A program made the translations under genes and the position numbers. A stretch of DNA of 64,000 bases. It comes from CBFDBF01 sp050291465. Lineage in GTDB: Bacteria; Pseudomonadota; Gammaproteobacteria; Chromatiales; Chromatiaceae. Below the pieces are notes generated by a model. The model was not told the DNA's origin. It saw nothing but the letters and a program-made list of their open reading frames with translations, and searched no databases. The stretch spans positions 1 through 64,000 of the forward strand of contig JBNKJV010000009.1 of the NCBI GenBank assembly GCA_050291465.1. Direction: 5' to 3'. This document shows positions 43,991-53,490 of the stretch, piece by piece; the first letter of the stretch is position 1; every line of letters begins with the position of its first letter.

Positions 43991-44422
43991 TCAATACCGC
44001 CAATTATTACGATTGTCTCGGCGGCGAAACCGGTCCGAATCGCTGGAGTACTGACCAAGGAGTGGGGAAGAGTACCGATGCTGGGGCCGATAGCGGTAGT
44101 ACGCCCGCTGGTTATTGCGTCGCAGCCGATAAATGTGCTTACTGGCCCGGTTTAAGTTGTTCACCAGAACCTTACGCTCCCACTTCGTGATCCGTCCATC
44201 CCTGAGAAAATCCCGCCGCATTTGCCCGATTTTGCGCTGCTCGCGCCTCAGAATTCGCACCTCTTCACGGGTCAACTCACCGGATCTTATTCCCTCTTCG
44301 ATACGCTTGTGCTGGTTATAACTCCTGTCCCTATCCCTGTTGTAGCCCGCATCGGCAACCGCCGGCAGCGCCATGCCGAGCCCCAGGACGGCAACCAGAA
44401 GACCTTTAGAAAAAATTTTCAT
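43991..44422 (-). CDS. Small basic secreted protein (SGxLTxxE-type)
   Basis: A 143-residue secreted protein with signal peptide ending PAVADAG. The core IEEGIRSGELTREEVRILRREQ, DGRITKWERKVL and ASKHIYRLRRNNQ match a widespread proteobacterial pattern (helical hairpins with acidic DGxxT turns). The C-terminus is Arg/Tyr/Ser-rich. It is the better-preserved of two tandem copies. Possible roles in envelope or metal binding are untested guesses; function is unknown. Confidence 0.75.
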   Translation of the reverse strand: MKIFSKGLLVAVLGLGMALPAVADAGYNRDRDRSYNQHKRIEEGIRSGELTREEVRILRREQRKIGQMRRDFLRDGRITKWERKVLVNNLNRASKHIYRLRRNNQRAYYRYRPQHRYSSPLLGQYSSDSDRFRRRDNRNNWRY

Positions 44423-44517
44423 TGCTTTCTCCTCTTCAACTGTTTCTCAAGATGCGAGTTCAGTCTACGAGGAGGCCTATGAACCTTCGCTGAATGGATT
44501 AACCACATCCGACGGCT
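44353..44517 (-). repeat. Duplicated 5' region, copy B
   Basis: Partner of the copy at 43816-43980. The conserved span covers the coding signal peptide, the ribosome site (GAGGAGAAAGCA) and about 95 nt of upstream DNA. Confidence 0.85.
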
Positions 44518-44542
44518 GCCGGAGGTGCATTCTGCCCGCCGC

Positions 44543-45475
44543 CTACCCGCCTCCAACCAGGGGCGACAGCCATTCAAACCATAGCGGCAGGCTGAACAGG
44601 CTCAGCATGGTGGTGAGAAATACCGCCGCCGCATACAGTCCGGCATCCAGTTTATAGCGATCACACAGGACCATGCCCAGCACCATAGTCGGCATCGCCG
44701 CCTCCAGGACAACCGCCGCCTGCAGCTTCGGAGCCAATCCCGCCGAGCCCACAATCAGCAGGGCGACAACCGGCAGCAGCAACAATTGGATAAGCGCCAC
44801 CGGGAGCAGCAGCAACAGCCGCTCCCAGTGCAGGGTGTCCCAGCGCAACCCCATACCCAGGGCGATCAACATCAACGGCGGCACCGTGAGCGCCAGCCTC
44901 TCCAGGACTCCTTCAAGCCAGGGGTTCAGCGGCACGCCCGAAAAGTTGAACACCACGCCGGCGAGAGCCGCCCACAAAGGCGGCACCTTTATCAACGCGA
45001 TCAGGGGACTCTCGCGGTATCCGGCATCCCCATGGGATTTGGCCAGCAGTATCCCCAGGGTCAGAAGAAGCGGCGTGCAGGCGAAAAGATCGTACTGAAT
45101 GGCAATGCTACGCGCCCAGGGTCCCAGGGTTTCCTCCAGCACGGGCAGTCCCAGATAGGTGGCGTTCGGCCATCCGGCGGCGAGCACCAGGGTTCCAACG
45201 GTTACCCTGGGCTTGCCCAGAAGGGTGTAGACCCATTTGCTCAAACCGGCCCCAAGCAGCACCATGGCCGCCGCCACCCCGGCGATCCACAGGGTATCCA
45301 CCCCGAGCGGCGCCCGCCACAATACCAACAGGACCAACGCCGGCAACAACAGCACAAAAACAAGACTGGTAAGGGCCTGGCGCAGAGAATCGGCATCGAG
45401 CCCCAACGGCTTTACCAGGCGCCATCCCATGCCGCACAGGATAAGTACTGCCATCTGGCCGAGGACGAATAACAT
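44543..45475 (-). CDS. AEC family transporter (auxin efflux carrier type)
   Basis: A 310-residue inner-membrane protein with about ten hydrophobic helices. The pattern LGMGWRLVKPLGLDADSL (given here as MGWRLVKPLGLD), LVFVLLLPALVL, GTLVLAAGWPNATYLGLPV and the second half LTVPPLMLIALGMGLRW matches AEC transporters such as MdcF-like carriers. PNATYLGLP is the conserved N-rich motif. Substrates include dicarboxylates or malonate in relatives; here it is unknown. Sits 40 nt after trkA's stop on the same strand. Confidence 0.88.
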   Translation of the reverse strand: MLFVLGQMAVLILCGMGWRLVKPLGLDADSLRQALTSLVFVLLLPALVLLVLWRAPLGVDTLWIAGVAAAMVLLGAGLSKWVYTLLGKPRVTVGTLVLAAGWPNATYLGLPVLEETLGPWARSIAIQYDLFACTPLLLTLGILLAKSHGDAGYRESPLIALIKVPPLWAALAGVVFNFSGVPLNPWLEGVLERLALTVPPLMLIALGMGLRWDTLHWERLLLLLPVALIQLLLLPVVALLIVGSAGLAPKLQAAVVLEAAMPTMVLGMVLCDRYKLDAGLYAAAVFLTTMLSLFSLPLWFEWLSPLVGGG

Positions 45476-45514
45476 AAGGACCTGCTACTTTCGGGGAGGC
45501 CTTTCGAGCCGCCG

Positions 45515-46888
45515 TCAAAGAAATGTAATGCCCACCTGGAACAGCTTCTCCACCTCGGCAATCCGGCTCTTGTCGATTACGAACAGGATAACGTGGTCCC
45601 CGGAGCTGATCACCGTATCATGATGAGCGATCAACACCTCATCGCCCCGCACCAGCGCGCCGATACTGGTCCCGGGCGGCAGCCGGATCTCCTCGATCAT
45701 GCGCCCTACCACTTTGGAGGATTCAGGATCCCCATGGGCCACCGCTTCAATCGCCTCCGCAGCGCCCCGGCGCAGGGAGTGCACCATAACCACATCGCCG
45801 CGACGCACATAGGTCAAAAGACTGCCGATGGTGGCCTGCTGAGGGGATATGGCGATGTCTATCGGCCCGCTCTCCACCAGATCCACATAGGCGGCACGGT
45901 TGATCAGGGCCATAACTTTGCGTGCCCCGAGCTGCTTGGCCAGCATGGCGGAGAGGATATTGGCCTCATCATCATTGGTGACGGCGCAGAAGACATCCAC
46001 GTTTTCGATGTTTTCCTCCAGCAACAACTCTTCGTCCGCCCCGTCCCCGTGCAGCACGATAGACCTGGCCAGCTCCTCCGCGATTCGCTTTCCCCGTTCT
46101 TTGTTTCTTTCGATCACCTTGACCTGGTAGTCCTTCTCCAAAGCCATCGCAAGCCGCTTGCCGATATTCCCTCCACCGGCGAATATCAGGCGCTTGAACG
46201 GTTTTTCCAGTTTTCGCAGTTCGCTCATAACGGCACGGATGTGGTTGGCGGCGGCAAGAAAGAACACCTCGTCGTCCGCTTCGATGATGGTATTGCCTTC
46301 CGGCTGAATAGCCTGACCACGCCGGTAGATGGCCGCCACCCGCGCATCCACGTTCGGCATGCGATCGTAGAGGGTACGCAGTTCCTTCCCCACCAACGGT
46401 CCGCCGTAATAGGCGCGCACGGCAACCAGACTCACCCTGCCGCCCGCAAAATCAAGCACCTGGAGGGCTCCGGGAAACTCGATTAAGCGCATGATGTAGT
46501 CGGTCACCAGTTGCTCGGGGCTGATCAACACATCGATCGGCAGAGCACCGACGCTGAACAATTGCGGATAACGGGTATATCCCTGGGCCCGGACCCGGGC
46601 GATCTTGGTGGGTGTCTGAAACAGGGTGTAGGCCACCTGGCAGGCCACCATATTGGTCTCATCGCTGTTGGTGACCGCCAGTATCATATCGGCATCTTCG
46701 GCACCCGCGAGCCACAGGATATCCGGATGCGCGCCGTCACCCCGTACCGTGCGCAGATCGAGGCGATCCGCCAGCGTACGCAGCAACTCGGGATCCTGGT
46801 CCACGACCGTGATGTCATTGGCCTCCGAAACCAGGTTGTTCGCCACCGAGGTACCGACCTGCCCTGCACCCAGAATGATGATCTTCAT
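45515..46888 (-). CDS. trkA: Trk system potassium uptake protein TrkA
   Basis: A 457-residue cytoplasmic regulator of TrkH/TrkG potassium channels with duplicated RCK units. Two NAD-binding motifs are present: IILGAGQVGTSVANNL at residue 3 and IFAGGGNIGKRLAMALE near 231. Each is followed by a TrkA-C domain (VRAYYGGPLVGKELRTL; EEIRLPPGTSIGALVRGDEV). Length is standard. It lies 47 nt downstream of ntrX and follows rsmB-DUF4390-ntrYX, the usual gammaproteobacterial order. Confidence 0.95.
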   Translation of the reverse strand: MKIIILGAGQVGTSVANNLVSEANDITVVDQDPELLRTLADRLDLRTVRGDGAHPDILWLAGAEDADMILAVTNSDETNMVACQVAYTLFQTPTKIARVRAQGYTRYPQLFSVGALPIDVLISPEQLVTDYIMRLIEFPGALQVLDFAGGRVSLVAVRAYYGGPLVGKELRTLYDRMPNVDARVAAIYRRGQAIQPEGNTIIEADDEVFFLAAANHIRAVMSELRKLEKPFKRLIFAGGGNIGKRLAMALEKDYQVKVIERNKERGKRIAEELARSIVLHGDGADEELLLEENIENVDVFCAVTNDDEANILSAMLAKQLGARKVMALINRAAYVDLVESGPIDIAISPQQATIGSLLTYVRRGDVVMVHSLRRGAAEAIEAVAHGDPESSKVVGRMIEEIRLPPGTSIGALVRGDEVLIAHHDTVISSGDHVILFVIDKSRIAEVEKLFQVGITFL

Positions 46889-46935
46889 TTCTTCTTGATT
46901 TGTAACATACCGTGGGATTCGAAGGACGGAAGTGT

Positions 46936-48303
46936 CTATTTGCGGGTCTTTATCTCGATCCCCAGCGACTTGAGCTTCCGGTACAGGTGGGTGCGTTCCA
47001 TTTCGGCTACCTCGGCCGTTTTACCCACATTGCCCTCGTGTTTATCCAGTTGATATTCGAAATAGGCCTTCTCAAACTGCTCCCGCGCCTGGCGCAGAGG
47101 CTGATCAAAGGAAAACGGCAATCGCGCACCGCTGTCCATGGCCAGTCGGCCGCCACCGATGGTGGCCTCGACCTCATCCTGGCCTATCTCATCACCCGCC
47201 CCGAGTATAAGCAGGCGTTGCACCATATTCTTCAGTTCCCGTACGTTGCCCGGCCAGGAGTAATTGCGCAGATAGTTCTGCGCCCCCATCCCAAAATGGC
47301 GATAAGGCAGCTTCTCGTGGGTGGAAAAATAATCCACATAATAGTTGAGAAGGTCCAGCACATCCTCCCGGTGATCGCGCAACGGCGGGATCTGCAGCGG
47401 CACCACGTTAAGATGATAGAAAAGATCCTCCCGGAAACGCCCCTCCCTGACCTCTTGCTCCAGGTTGCGTTGGGTAGCGGCGATTATACGTACGTCGATC
47501 TGCACCGGCTCCGTGCCGCCGACCCGTAGAAAGGAGCCGCTGTCGAGGGCGCCCAGCAGTTGTCCCTGGGCATCCATATCCATATCCGCCACTTCGTCCA
47601 GAAACAGTGTGCCGCCCCTGGCCTGTTCCAGCGCTCCATAGACGATACGGCCGCCCTCCTCGCTGCCGAACAACTCCCGCGCCGAATTGCCGGCGGCAAT
47701 GGAAGAGACCCCCACGTCCACGAAAGGACGTTCGTGTCTGTGGCTATAGCTGTGCAGATAACGCGCAAAGGTCTCGCGACCGCTTCCCGGCTCACCGGTG
47801 ATCAACACCCAGGTATCGTGCTGTGCCAAGCGTTTCACCTGTTCCCGCAAACGCTGAATAACGGCGCTCTTGCCGGTTGGCTCCACCGGCGGATGGGAAT
47901 GGCGGCGCAGGCCGATATTCTCCTGCTGCAGCTTGTCGGCCTGGAGTGCCCGCTCGACGGTCAACAGCAGTTTGGCCAGAGACAGCGGCTTCTCCAGAAA
48001 ATCGTAGGCCCCCAGACGGGTTGCTTCCACCGCGGTCTCCACCGTTCCGTGCCCCGACATCATAATCACCGGACAGGGCAGGCCTTCGTCTTCCGACCAC
48101 TCCTTCAACAAACTGATGCCGTCCACGTCGGGCATCCAGATATCAAGCAGTACCAGGTCCGGCCGCCGATCCCGCAGTGCCTTACGGGCAGCGCCGCCAT
48201 TTTCCGCTACCGCAACGGCATACCGCTCATCTTCCAGAATCTCCTTAACCAGGTTCCTGATATCCGGCTCATCGTCAACCACCAGGACATAAGGTCCTTT
48301 CAT
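46936..48303 (-). CDS. ntrX: Response regulator NtrX with degenerate AAA+ motifs
   Basis: A 455-residue NtrC-family regulator starting MKGPYVLVVDDEPDIR at 48303. Receiver Asp54 (LLDIWMPDVDG) and Lys105 are intact. The AAA+ domain has Walker A GEPGSGRET with Arg in place of the lysine, Walker B GGTLFLDEVAD, and GSEEGGRIV where sigma-54 activators have GAFTGA. The C-terminal Fis-type helix-turn-helix (EGNVGKTAEVAEMERTHLYRKL) is normal. It therefore probably regulates through DNA binding without sigma-54 remodelling. It overlaps ntrY by 1 nt. Confidence 0.92.
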   Translation of the reverse strand: MKGPYVLVVDDEPDIRNLVKEILEDERYAVAVAENGGAARKALRDRRPDLVLLDIWMPDVDGISLLKEWSEDEGLPCPVIMMSGHGTVETAVEATRLGAYDFLEKPLSLAKLLLTVERALQADKLQQENIGLRRHSHPPVEPTGKSAVIQRLREQVKRLAQHDTWVLITGEPGSGRETFARYLHSYSHRHERPFVDVGVSSIAAGNSARELFGSEEGGRIVYGALEQARGGTLFLDEVADMDMDAQGQLLGALDSGSFLRVGGTEPVQIDVRIIAATQRNLEQEVREGRFREDLFYHLNVVPLQIPPLRDHREDVLDLLNYYVDYFSTHEKLPYRHFGMGAQNYLRNYSWPGNVRELKNMVQRLLILGAGDEIGQDEVEATIGGGRLAMDSGARLPFSFDQPLRQAREQFEKAYFEYQLDKHEGNVGKTAEVAEMERTHLYRKLKSLGIEIKTRK

Positions 48304-50525
48304 CAACTTACACTCCTCTCCATGGGCCCCGGAAGCGTGGAGCATACCGGCCCTTTAGTTATATCACTGCCCAATAACGGCAACCGCAGCACAACAAGCG
48401 CACCACCTTCGGGATTGTTCTCCGCCCAGATCATACCGCCGTGCTCTTCCACGATCTTCTTGACGATGGCAAGCCCGAGGCCGGTCCCTTTGGCCTTCGT
48501 GGTCACATAGGGCTCGAACAGATGGGCGGGGTCGTCTTCGAATCCCGGCCCGTTATCCGCGATTTTGATCTCCACGAACCGGCACTTGGACTCCTGCTTC
48601 TGACAGGTGGTCACCTCCACCCTGCCGCTGCTGGTTTCAGCCACCGCCTCCTGGGCATTTTTAATCAGATTATGCAGTACCTGACGCAACCTTACAGGGT
48701 CTCCCTCAACACGAGCCTGATCCGACTCCAATGTCAGCGTGATTTCCGGCCCCACCCCGCCGGCGCGGTACAGATCCAATACCTCCGCCATGAATTTATC
48801 CAGATCGATGGGTTGCGGATTCATCTTCGGCGGCCGGGCGTAGTCGGAGAAGGCGTTGACCATCTCCTTCATCGCCTCCACCTGCTGCACAATGGTGTGA
48901 GTTGAACGGTCCAGGACCTGGACATCTTCACTGTTCATGGTATGCAGATACTTACGCCGCAACCTTTCCGCGGAAAGCTGTATCGGGGTTAAGGGATTCT
49001 TGATCTCGTGCGCCAGACGACGCGCCACCTCACCCCAGGCCGCATCTCTTTGCGCCCTGATAAGTTCCGTTATTTCATCGAACACCAGGACATATCCGGT
49101 ATGCCCTCCTTCAGGCTTCTTCAGGGGTGTACCCCGGCAAAGGAGGATCTGCCGACCGTCTCCACCGTACAGCGTTATCTCTTCCGACCACTCCTCGGCC
49201 GCCCCCGAAAAGGGATGCTTCAACGCCTCTACGAAACGCTCGAGATGGGCTCCCCCGCCCGCCAGGGCGGTGAAGGGTTCGCCGATATAAGAGGCCGGCT
49301 GTATGCGCAGGATGTCACAGGCCGCGGCGTTGACGGTTCGCAGCTTCCCTTCCAGATCAAACGTCATCACCCCGGAAGAGAGATGGCCCAGAACGGTCTC
49401 AAGATAGGCCCGCTGCGCCTCCACCTGCCGCTGGCTCTGCTGAGCCGCGTCCCGTGCCTGGGCGATGCGGCGGGTCATGGCGTTGAATGACGACACCAGG
49501 AAACTGAGTTCGTCCAGGCCGCGGGGCAGGGGCAGCTGCTTATCGTAATCGCCCTCCGCGACCGCCTTGGTACCCTCCGCGATATCGGTGACCGGCGCCA
49601 CCAGCCGCTGTGAGGTGAAGAACGCCGCCCATATGGCCGAAAGCAGACTGAAGAGCAGCACCAATGCCAGGGTCAGGGTAAAGGTGTTCTTCAGACTGCC
49701 CCTCAGATAGGCCAGCTCCTTATAGTGGTTGTAGGCCTTTTGCACCTTTTCCGTCAGCAGGCTGATACTTTCGGAGGTGGGATAGAGGGCCTGCAGAATA
49801 ATCGGGCGGATAGGGTCGGCCACAACTACCCGCACCTCGAGCAGCGCCCCCTCGCCCCTCGGAAGAAGCCCCACAAAACTGCCCCCCTCACGTACCTGCT
49901 GAAGTATGGAGCTGTCCGGCAGCTCCGGAACCAGATCGGTGGGATCCGCGCTACTGCTGGTTATGGCCTGCCCCGAGGATTGCATAAGCACCATTTCCGA
50001 CGCGCCCGTCCGCTGCCGCTCCTCTTCCAGGCTCAGGGTCAGCCCCGCCACCGAAACCTCGGTCAACTGGGACAGGACCTTCTGCGTGGCGCGCAGCCGC
50101 TCCCGGCGATGCAGATCCAGGGAGGCACGGCTCAGGCCGAGGGCGTCCTCCATGGCGCTGTCGATCTCCACGTCAAACCAGCTGTCGATGCCCTGCAAAA
50201 GAAATTGCTGGGAGTAGAAAAAGACCACCGACACAGGAACCAGCGCCAATACTACGAACAGCACCACCAACCGCAATGTCAGTCTCGATCCGGCCGCCTG
50301 GCGGCGATAACTGCTCACCAGCTGTACAACGTTAACCACCACCAGGCTCACCAGCGCGATAAGTCCGAACAGGATGAACAGCAGCAGCGGTACGAACAGA
50401 CGGCTCAGCTCTTCCGCATTCTGCACCGCATTACTCATCAAATGCAGCGCAATAAGCAACAGCAGCAGCAATGCCGCCACCGGCGTGGCCCCCCGGAAAA
50501 ATCGTTTTACGGTGTGATGCGCCAT
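48303..50525 (-). CDS. ntrY: Sensor histidine kinase NtrY
   Basis: A 740-residue membrane kinase. Three N-terminal transmembrane segments (about 14-34, 44-68, 84-107), a periplasmic or extracytoplasmic portion, a further segment near 282-303 (TFTLTLALVLLFSLLSAIWA), HAMP, PAS (ETVLGHLSSGVMTFDLEGKL), phospho-acceptor His in RRLAHEIKNPLTPIQ and ATPase blocks NLIKNAQEAV, DNGPGF, GTGLGLAIVKKIVEEHGG. The cognate regulator NtrX follows at once. Senses redox or nitrogen state in relatives. Confidence 0.94.
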   Translation of the reverse strand: MAHHTVKRFFRGATPVAALLLLLLIALHLMSNAVQNAEELSRLFVPLLLFILFGLIALVSLVVVNVVQLVSSYRRQAAGSRLTLRLVVLFVVLALVPVSVVFFYSQQFLLQGIDSWFDVEIDSAMEDALGLSRASLDLHRRERLRATQKVLSQLTEVSVAGLTLSLEEERQRTGASEMVLMQSSGQAITSSSADPTDLVPELPDSSILQQVREGGSFVGLLPRGEGALLEVRVVVADPIRPIILQALYPTSESISLLTEKVQKAYNHYKELAYLRGSLKNTFTLTLALVLLFSLLSAIWAAFFTSQRLVAPVTDIAEGTKAVAEGDYDKQLPLPRGLDELSFLVSSFNAMTRRIAQARDAAQQSQRQVEAQRAYLETVLGHLSSGVMTFDLEGKLRTVNAAACDILRIQPASYIGEPFTALAGGGAHLERFVEALKHPFSGAAEEWSEEITLYGGDGRQILLCRGTPLKKPEGGHTGYVLVFDEITELIRAQRDAAWGEVARRLAHEIKNPLTPIQLSAERLRRKYLHTMNSEDVQVLDRSTHTIVQQVEAMKEMVNAFSDYARPPKMNPQPIDLDKFMAEVLDLYRAGGVGPEITLTLESDQARVEGDPVRLRQVLHNLIKNAQEAVAETSSGRVEVTTCQKQESKCRFVEIKIADNGPGFEDDPAHLFEPYVTTKAKGTGLGLAIVKKIVEEHGGMIWAENNPEGGALVVLRLPLLGSDITKGPVCSTLPGPMERSVS

Positions 50526-51082
50526 ATTTCCGACTTACTGGAAAGATTCCATGAGGGGGAGAGATAGGCCATCGGCCGCAGGGGCAGAGGCAGGCTGTCG
50601 ATATCCAGAAAGGTACGAAGTCGCAGCTCGTATACCTCTCCCGACTCAAGCAGATCCTGCTTGATCACGGGTAAGGACTGGATATCCCCCAGGGCGGCGA
50701 TGGCGGCGTCCCGGGTAGCAAAGCTGGTCTGCTCCCCGCTCTGCATATCCAGCAGCTGGTACAGGGACGCAATGGCATGATAGCGGAGCTGGTAGCGCAG
50801 ACGGCTATCCAGCATATCCTCTTCCCAGATCCAGGCCCCCTTGCGCCGTAGCTGGATATGAATCTCCAGCGTCAGCGGCACACCGTTTTCCAGCGCCTCC
50901 AGCGCCTTCTCCGAAAAGTCATAGTCGATGACCGCGTCCAGCACATAGGTCCCTTCCACCAGGCTGCTCTGCATGCGGGCAATCTTAAACCCGGCAGCCT
51001 GAGAAAACGACGGCGCCACCATGAGACATGCCGCAAGGAACGACGGTAGCCAGAATCCCCTTCGATAGTGTTTACCCGTCAA
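50507..51082 (-). CDS. DUF4390 domain protein
   Basis: A 191-residue secreted or membrane-bound protein; signal peptide ends SQAAG. The DUF4390 region (VLDAVIDYDFSEKALEALENGVPLTLEI, WEEDMLDSRLRYQLRYHAIASLYQL, SLPLPLRPMAYLSPSWNLSS; quoted in blocks) fills the rest. Function unknown, but the gene is consistently found between rsmB and ntrY in gammaproteobacteria and overlaps ntrY by 19 nt here, so it may support envelope sensing. Confidence 0.88.
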   Translation of the reverse strand: MTGKHYRRGFWLPSFLAACLMVAPSFSQAAGFKIARMQSSLVEGTYVLDAVIDYDFSEKALEALENGVPLTLEIHIQLRRKGAWIWEEDMLDSRLRYQLRYHAIASLYQLLDMQSGEQTSFATRDAAIAALGDIQSLPVIKQDLLESGEVYELRLRTFLDIDSLPLPLRPMAYLSPSWNLSSKSEIWRITP

Positions 51083-51085
51083 AAC

Positions 51086-52429
51086 TCAGACCTTTTCCAG
51101 CACTGCGTAGTAGAAACCATCCATGGAGTCGTCACCGGGCAACGTCTGCCGACCATGATCACATGCATGTCCCCACGAAGCATCGATCGGGCGTTCCCGG
51201 GCATCATCCCTTGCGGCCAAAAAGCGTTCCACCTGCCGCTCATTCTCCTTTCGCAGGAGAGAACAGGTAGCATATAGCAGTATGCCGCCGGGTTTCAGCA
51301 GGCGCCAGACCTTTGACAGTATCCGGCCCTGAAGTTCCACCAGCGCCGGGATGTCCTCCGGGCGGCGAAGCAATTTGATATCGGGATGACGCCGTATCAC
51401 ACCGGTGGCGGAGCAGGGTACGTCCAGCAGAATCCGATCGTAGCCTTTCCGCGCCCACTCCCCCTTTGGAGCGGCGGCGTCTCCGACGAACAGCTCCGCC
51501 TCCAGGCCGAGCCGTTGTAGATTTTCACGCACCCGCTCCAGCCGCACCTCGTCCACGTCAACCGCGGTCAATTTGACCGCCGGCTCCATCTCCAGGATAT
51601 GACAACTTTTTCCGCCGGGAGCGGCACAGGCATCCAATACCTGCTGTCCCGGCCGCAGATCAAGCAACCCGGCCGCCAGTTGGGCGCCCCCATCCTGTAC
51701 CGACACCAGTCCGCGGGAAAACCCGGGCAGGGATGTTACGTCCAGGGGCTGATCGAGAACCACACCGGAGGGCACCCCCTCGATCGGCCGCGCAGGGATG
51801 GTTTCTCCCCGCAATAATTCAAAATAGTCCCGCCGGCCGATTCTGCCCAGGTTCACGCGCAGGCTCATCAACGGCTTTGTATTGGCTGCGGTGAGGATCC
51901 CCTGCCACTGTTCCGGCCAGTTCTCCCTGAAGAGGGCCAGCAACCACTCCGGATGCGCAAAACGCCCGACGAGGGTCTCATCCGCCGTCAACAACAGCGG
52001 TTCCCGCCGGCGCAGAAATCCCCTCAGAACACCGTTCACCAATCCGGCAGCCCAGGGCTTCCCCATACGGCGCGCGGTTTCCACCGTTTCCGCCACCGCC
52101 GCATGATCGGGTATCCGCATATGGAGCAACTGATAAAGCCCTACCAGGATCAGCAGTTCTATATCCTGGTCCCGTTGCTTGAGGGGACGCTCAAGAAGTT
52201 GCTTCGCGACGGCCCGAAGCCGCAGATACCAGCGCGCTACCCCGTAACACATTTCCTGCAACAGGGCCCGATCCCGCGGCTGCACCTCCGCCAGCGCCGA
52301 CGTCAGCGCCTCAGTAAGAGAACGCCCCCCCAGTACCTGGAGCATGACCCGTGCGGCACCGGCCCGGACATTGTCACCGGCTTTATCCACGCCTTGTTGC
52401 GATTTGGTCTTAGCCAAATACAACCCCAT
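51086..52429 (-). CDS. rsmB: 16S rRNA (cytosine-967-C5)-methyltransferase RsmB
   Basis: A 447-residue RNA methyltransferase. N-terminal NusB-like domain (ARVMLQVLGGRSLTEAL, LLQEMCYGVARWYLRL) and a SAM-binding catalytic domain with DACAAPGGKSCHILEM, DVDEVRLERVREN and the active-site cysteine pair DVPCSATGVIRRHPDIK and YATCSLLRKENE. The start overlaps the fmt stop by 20 nt, which is typical of the def-fmt-rsmB run. Confidence 0.95.
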   Translation of the reverse strand: MGLYLAKTKSQQGVDKAGDNVRAGAARVMLQVLGGRSLTEALTSALAEVQPRDRALLQEMCYGVARWYLRLRAVAKQLLERPLKQRDQDIELLILVGLYQLLHMRIPDHAAVAETVETARRMGKPWAAGLVNGVLRGFLRRREPLLLTADETLVGRFAHPEWLLALFRENWPEQWQGILTAANTKPLMSLRVNLGRIGRRDYFELLRGETIPARPIEGVPSGVVLDQPLDVTSLPGFSRGLVSVQDGGAQLAAGLLDLRPGQQVLDACAAPGGKSCHILEMEPAVKLTAVDVDEVRLERVRENLQRLGLEAELFVGDAAAPKGEWARKGYDRILLDVPCSATGVIRRHPDIKLLRRPEDIPALVELQGRILSKVWRLLKPGGILLYATCSLLRKENERQVERFLAARDDARERPIDASWGHACDHGRQTLPGDDSMDGFYYAVLEKV

Positions 52430-53348
52430 CCAGTTTATGGGCGTTGAGGAAATCGGCGGCGCTCATGGCCCGCTTACCCGGCGCCTGCAGGGTACGGATG
52501 CGTAACAACCCGTCCCCGGTAACAACGTCGATACCCGCTTTGCCCGTGGCCGCCACTGATCCGGGCTCTCCCTCCCCGGCCCCCGGCAGCGGCTCCGCTT
52601 CCCAGACACGCAGCACCCCGCCGGCAAAACCGGTCTGGGCAATCGGCCAGGGATTGAACGCACGCACCTGGCGATCCAGCTCTATTGCGCTACGCCTCCA
52701 CTCCATCACCGCCTCGCTCTTTTGCAGCTTGTTCGCGTAATTCGCCTGGGAGTCATCCTGCGGTTTACCGCTCAGGCTTCCGTCCGCTATTCCCGGAAGC
52801 GCCTCCATAAGGGCTTCCGCTCCCAGCTGGGACAATCTATCGTGCAGCGAACCACCGGTGTCGCACGCGGAGATCGGACAGCTCTTTTTCAGCAGCATGG
52901 GGCCGGTATCCAATCCCTCCTCCATCTCCATTATGGTGATGCCACTCTCCCTGTCTCCGGCCAATATGGCCCGTTGAATGGGGGCCGCGCCCCTCCAGCG
53001 GGGCAACAGTGAGGCGTGGATGTTAACGCATCCGAGCCGTGGGGCATCCAGAACCCTGCGCGGAAGGATAAGGCCGTAGGCCACCACCACCATGAGATCT
53101 GCCGCATGGCTCTCCAGCTCCAGCAGCGCCTCCTCGACTTTGAAATTCTTTGGTTGGAATACCGCAAGACCCCGTGCCTCGGCCAACACCTTGACCGGAC
53201 TGGCCGCCATCTTCCGGCCCCTTCCCGCGGGCCTGTCCGGTTGGGTATAGACCGCCACAACCCGATGGTCCGAGGCGATCAGACGCTCAAGAGGAGGTAC
53301 GGAGAAATCCGGGGTCCCGGCAAAGATGATGTTGAGCGATTCCGTCAT
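52410..53348 (-). CDS. fmt: Methionyl-tRNA formyltransferase
   Basis: A 312-residue enzyme formylating Met-tRNA(fMet). The N-terminal formyltransferase core starts NIIFAGTPDFSVPPLERL and carries the folate-binding Asn-His-Asp region (GCVNIHASLLPRWRGAAPIQRA) and the MEEGLDTGPML block. The C-terminal tRNA-binding domain (AFNPWPIAQT) follows. Standard length. Partner def lies 142 nt upstream on the same strand. Confidence 0.96.
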   Translation of the reverse strand: MTESLNIIFAGTPDFSVPPLERLIASDHRVVAVYTQPDRPAGRGRKMAASPVKVLAEARGLAVFQPKNFKVEEALLELESHAADLMVVVAYGLILPRRVLDAPRLGCVNIHASLLPRWRGAAPIQRAILAGDRESGITIMEMEEGLDTGPMLLKKSCPISACDTGGSLHDRLSQLGAEALMEALPGIADGSLSGKPQDDSQANYANKLQKSEAVMEWRRSAIELDRQVRAFNPWPIAQTGFAGGVLRVWEAEPLPGAGEGEPGSVAATGKAGIDVVTGDGLLRIRTLQAPGKRAMSAADFLNAHKLDGVVFG

Positions 53349-53490
53349 TGAGGCTTCCTGCAGGCAAAATGGTTTGAGGGATATATTTATAATGCAGAGA
53401 ACGCAGAGGCGCTGGGGATGCAGAAATCATATGTTATTGCAGCCCGCGCAATTGCACCTCCGCGTTTAATACGCGAATACCGAACGAACG
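53349..53490. other. def-fmt gap with repeat-like text
   Basis: AGAGAACGCAGAGG near 53395 recurs in part at 61268-61282 (GGAGAACGCAGAGC), and CGCGTTTAATACGCG near 53461 is palindromic. The region looks like spacer with a dispersed repeat. No gene is supported. Confidence 0.4.
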
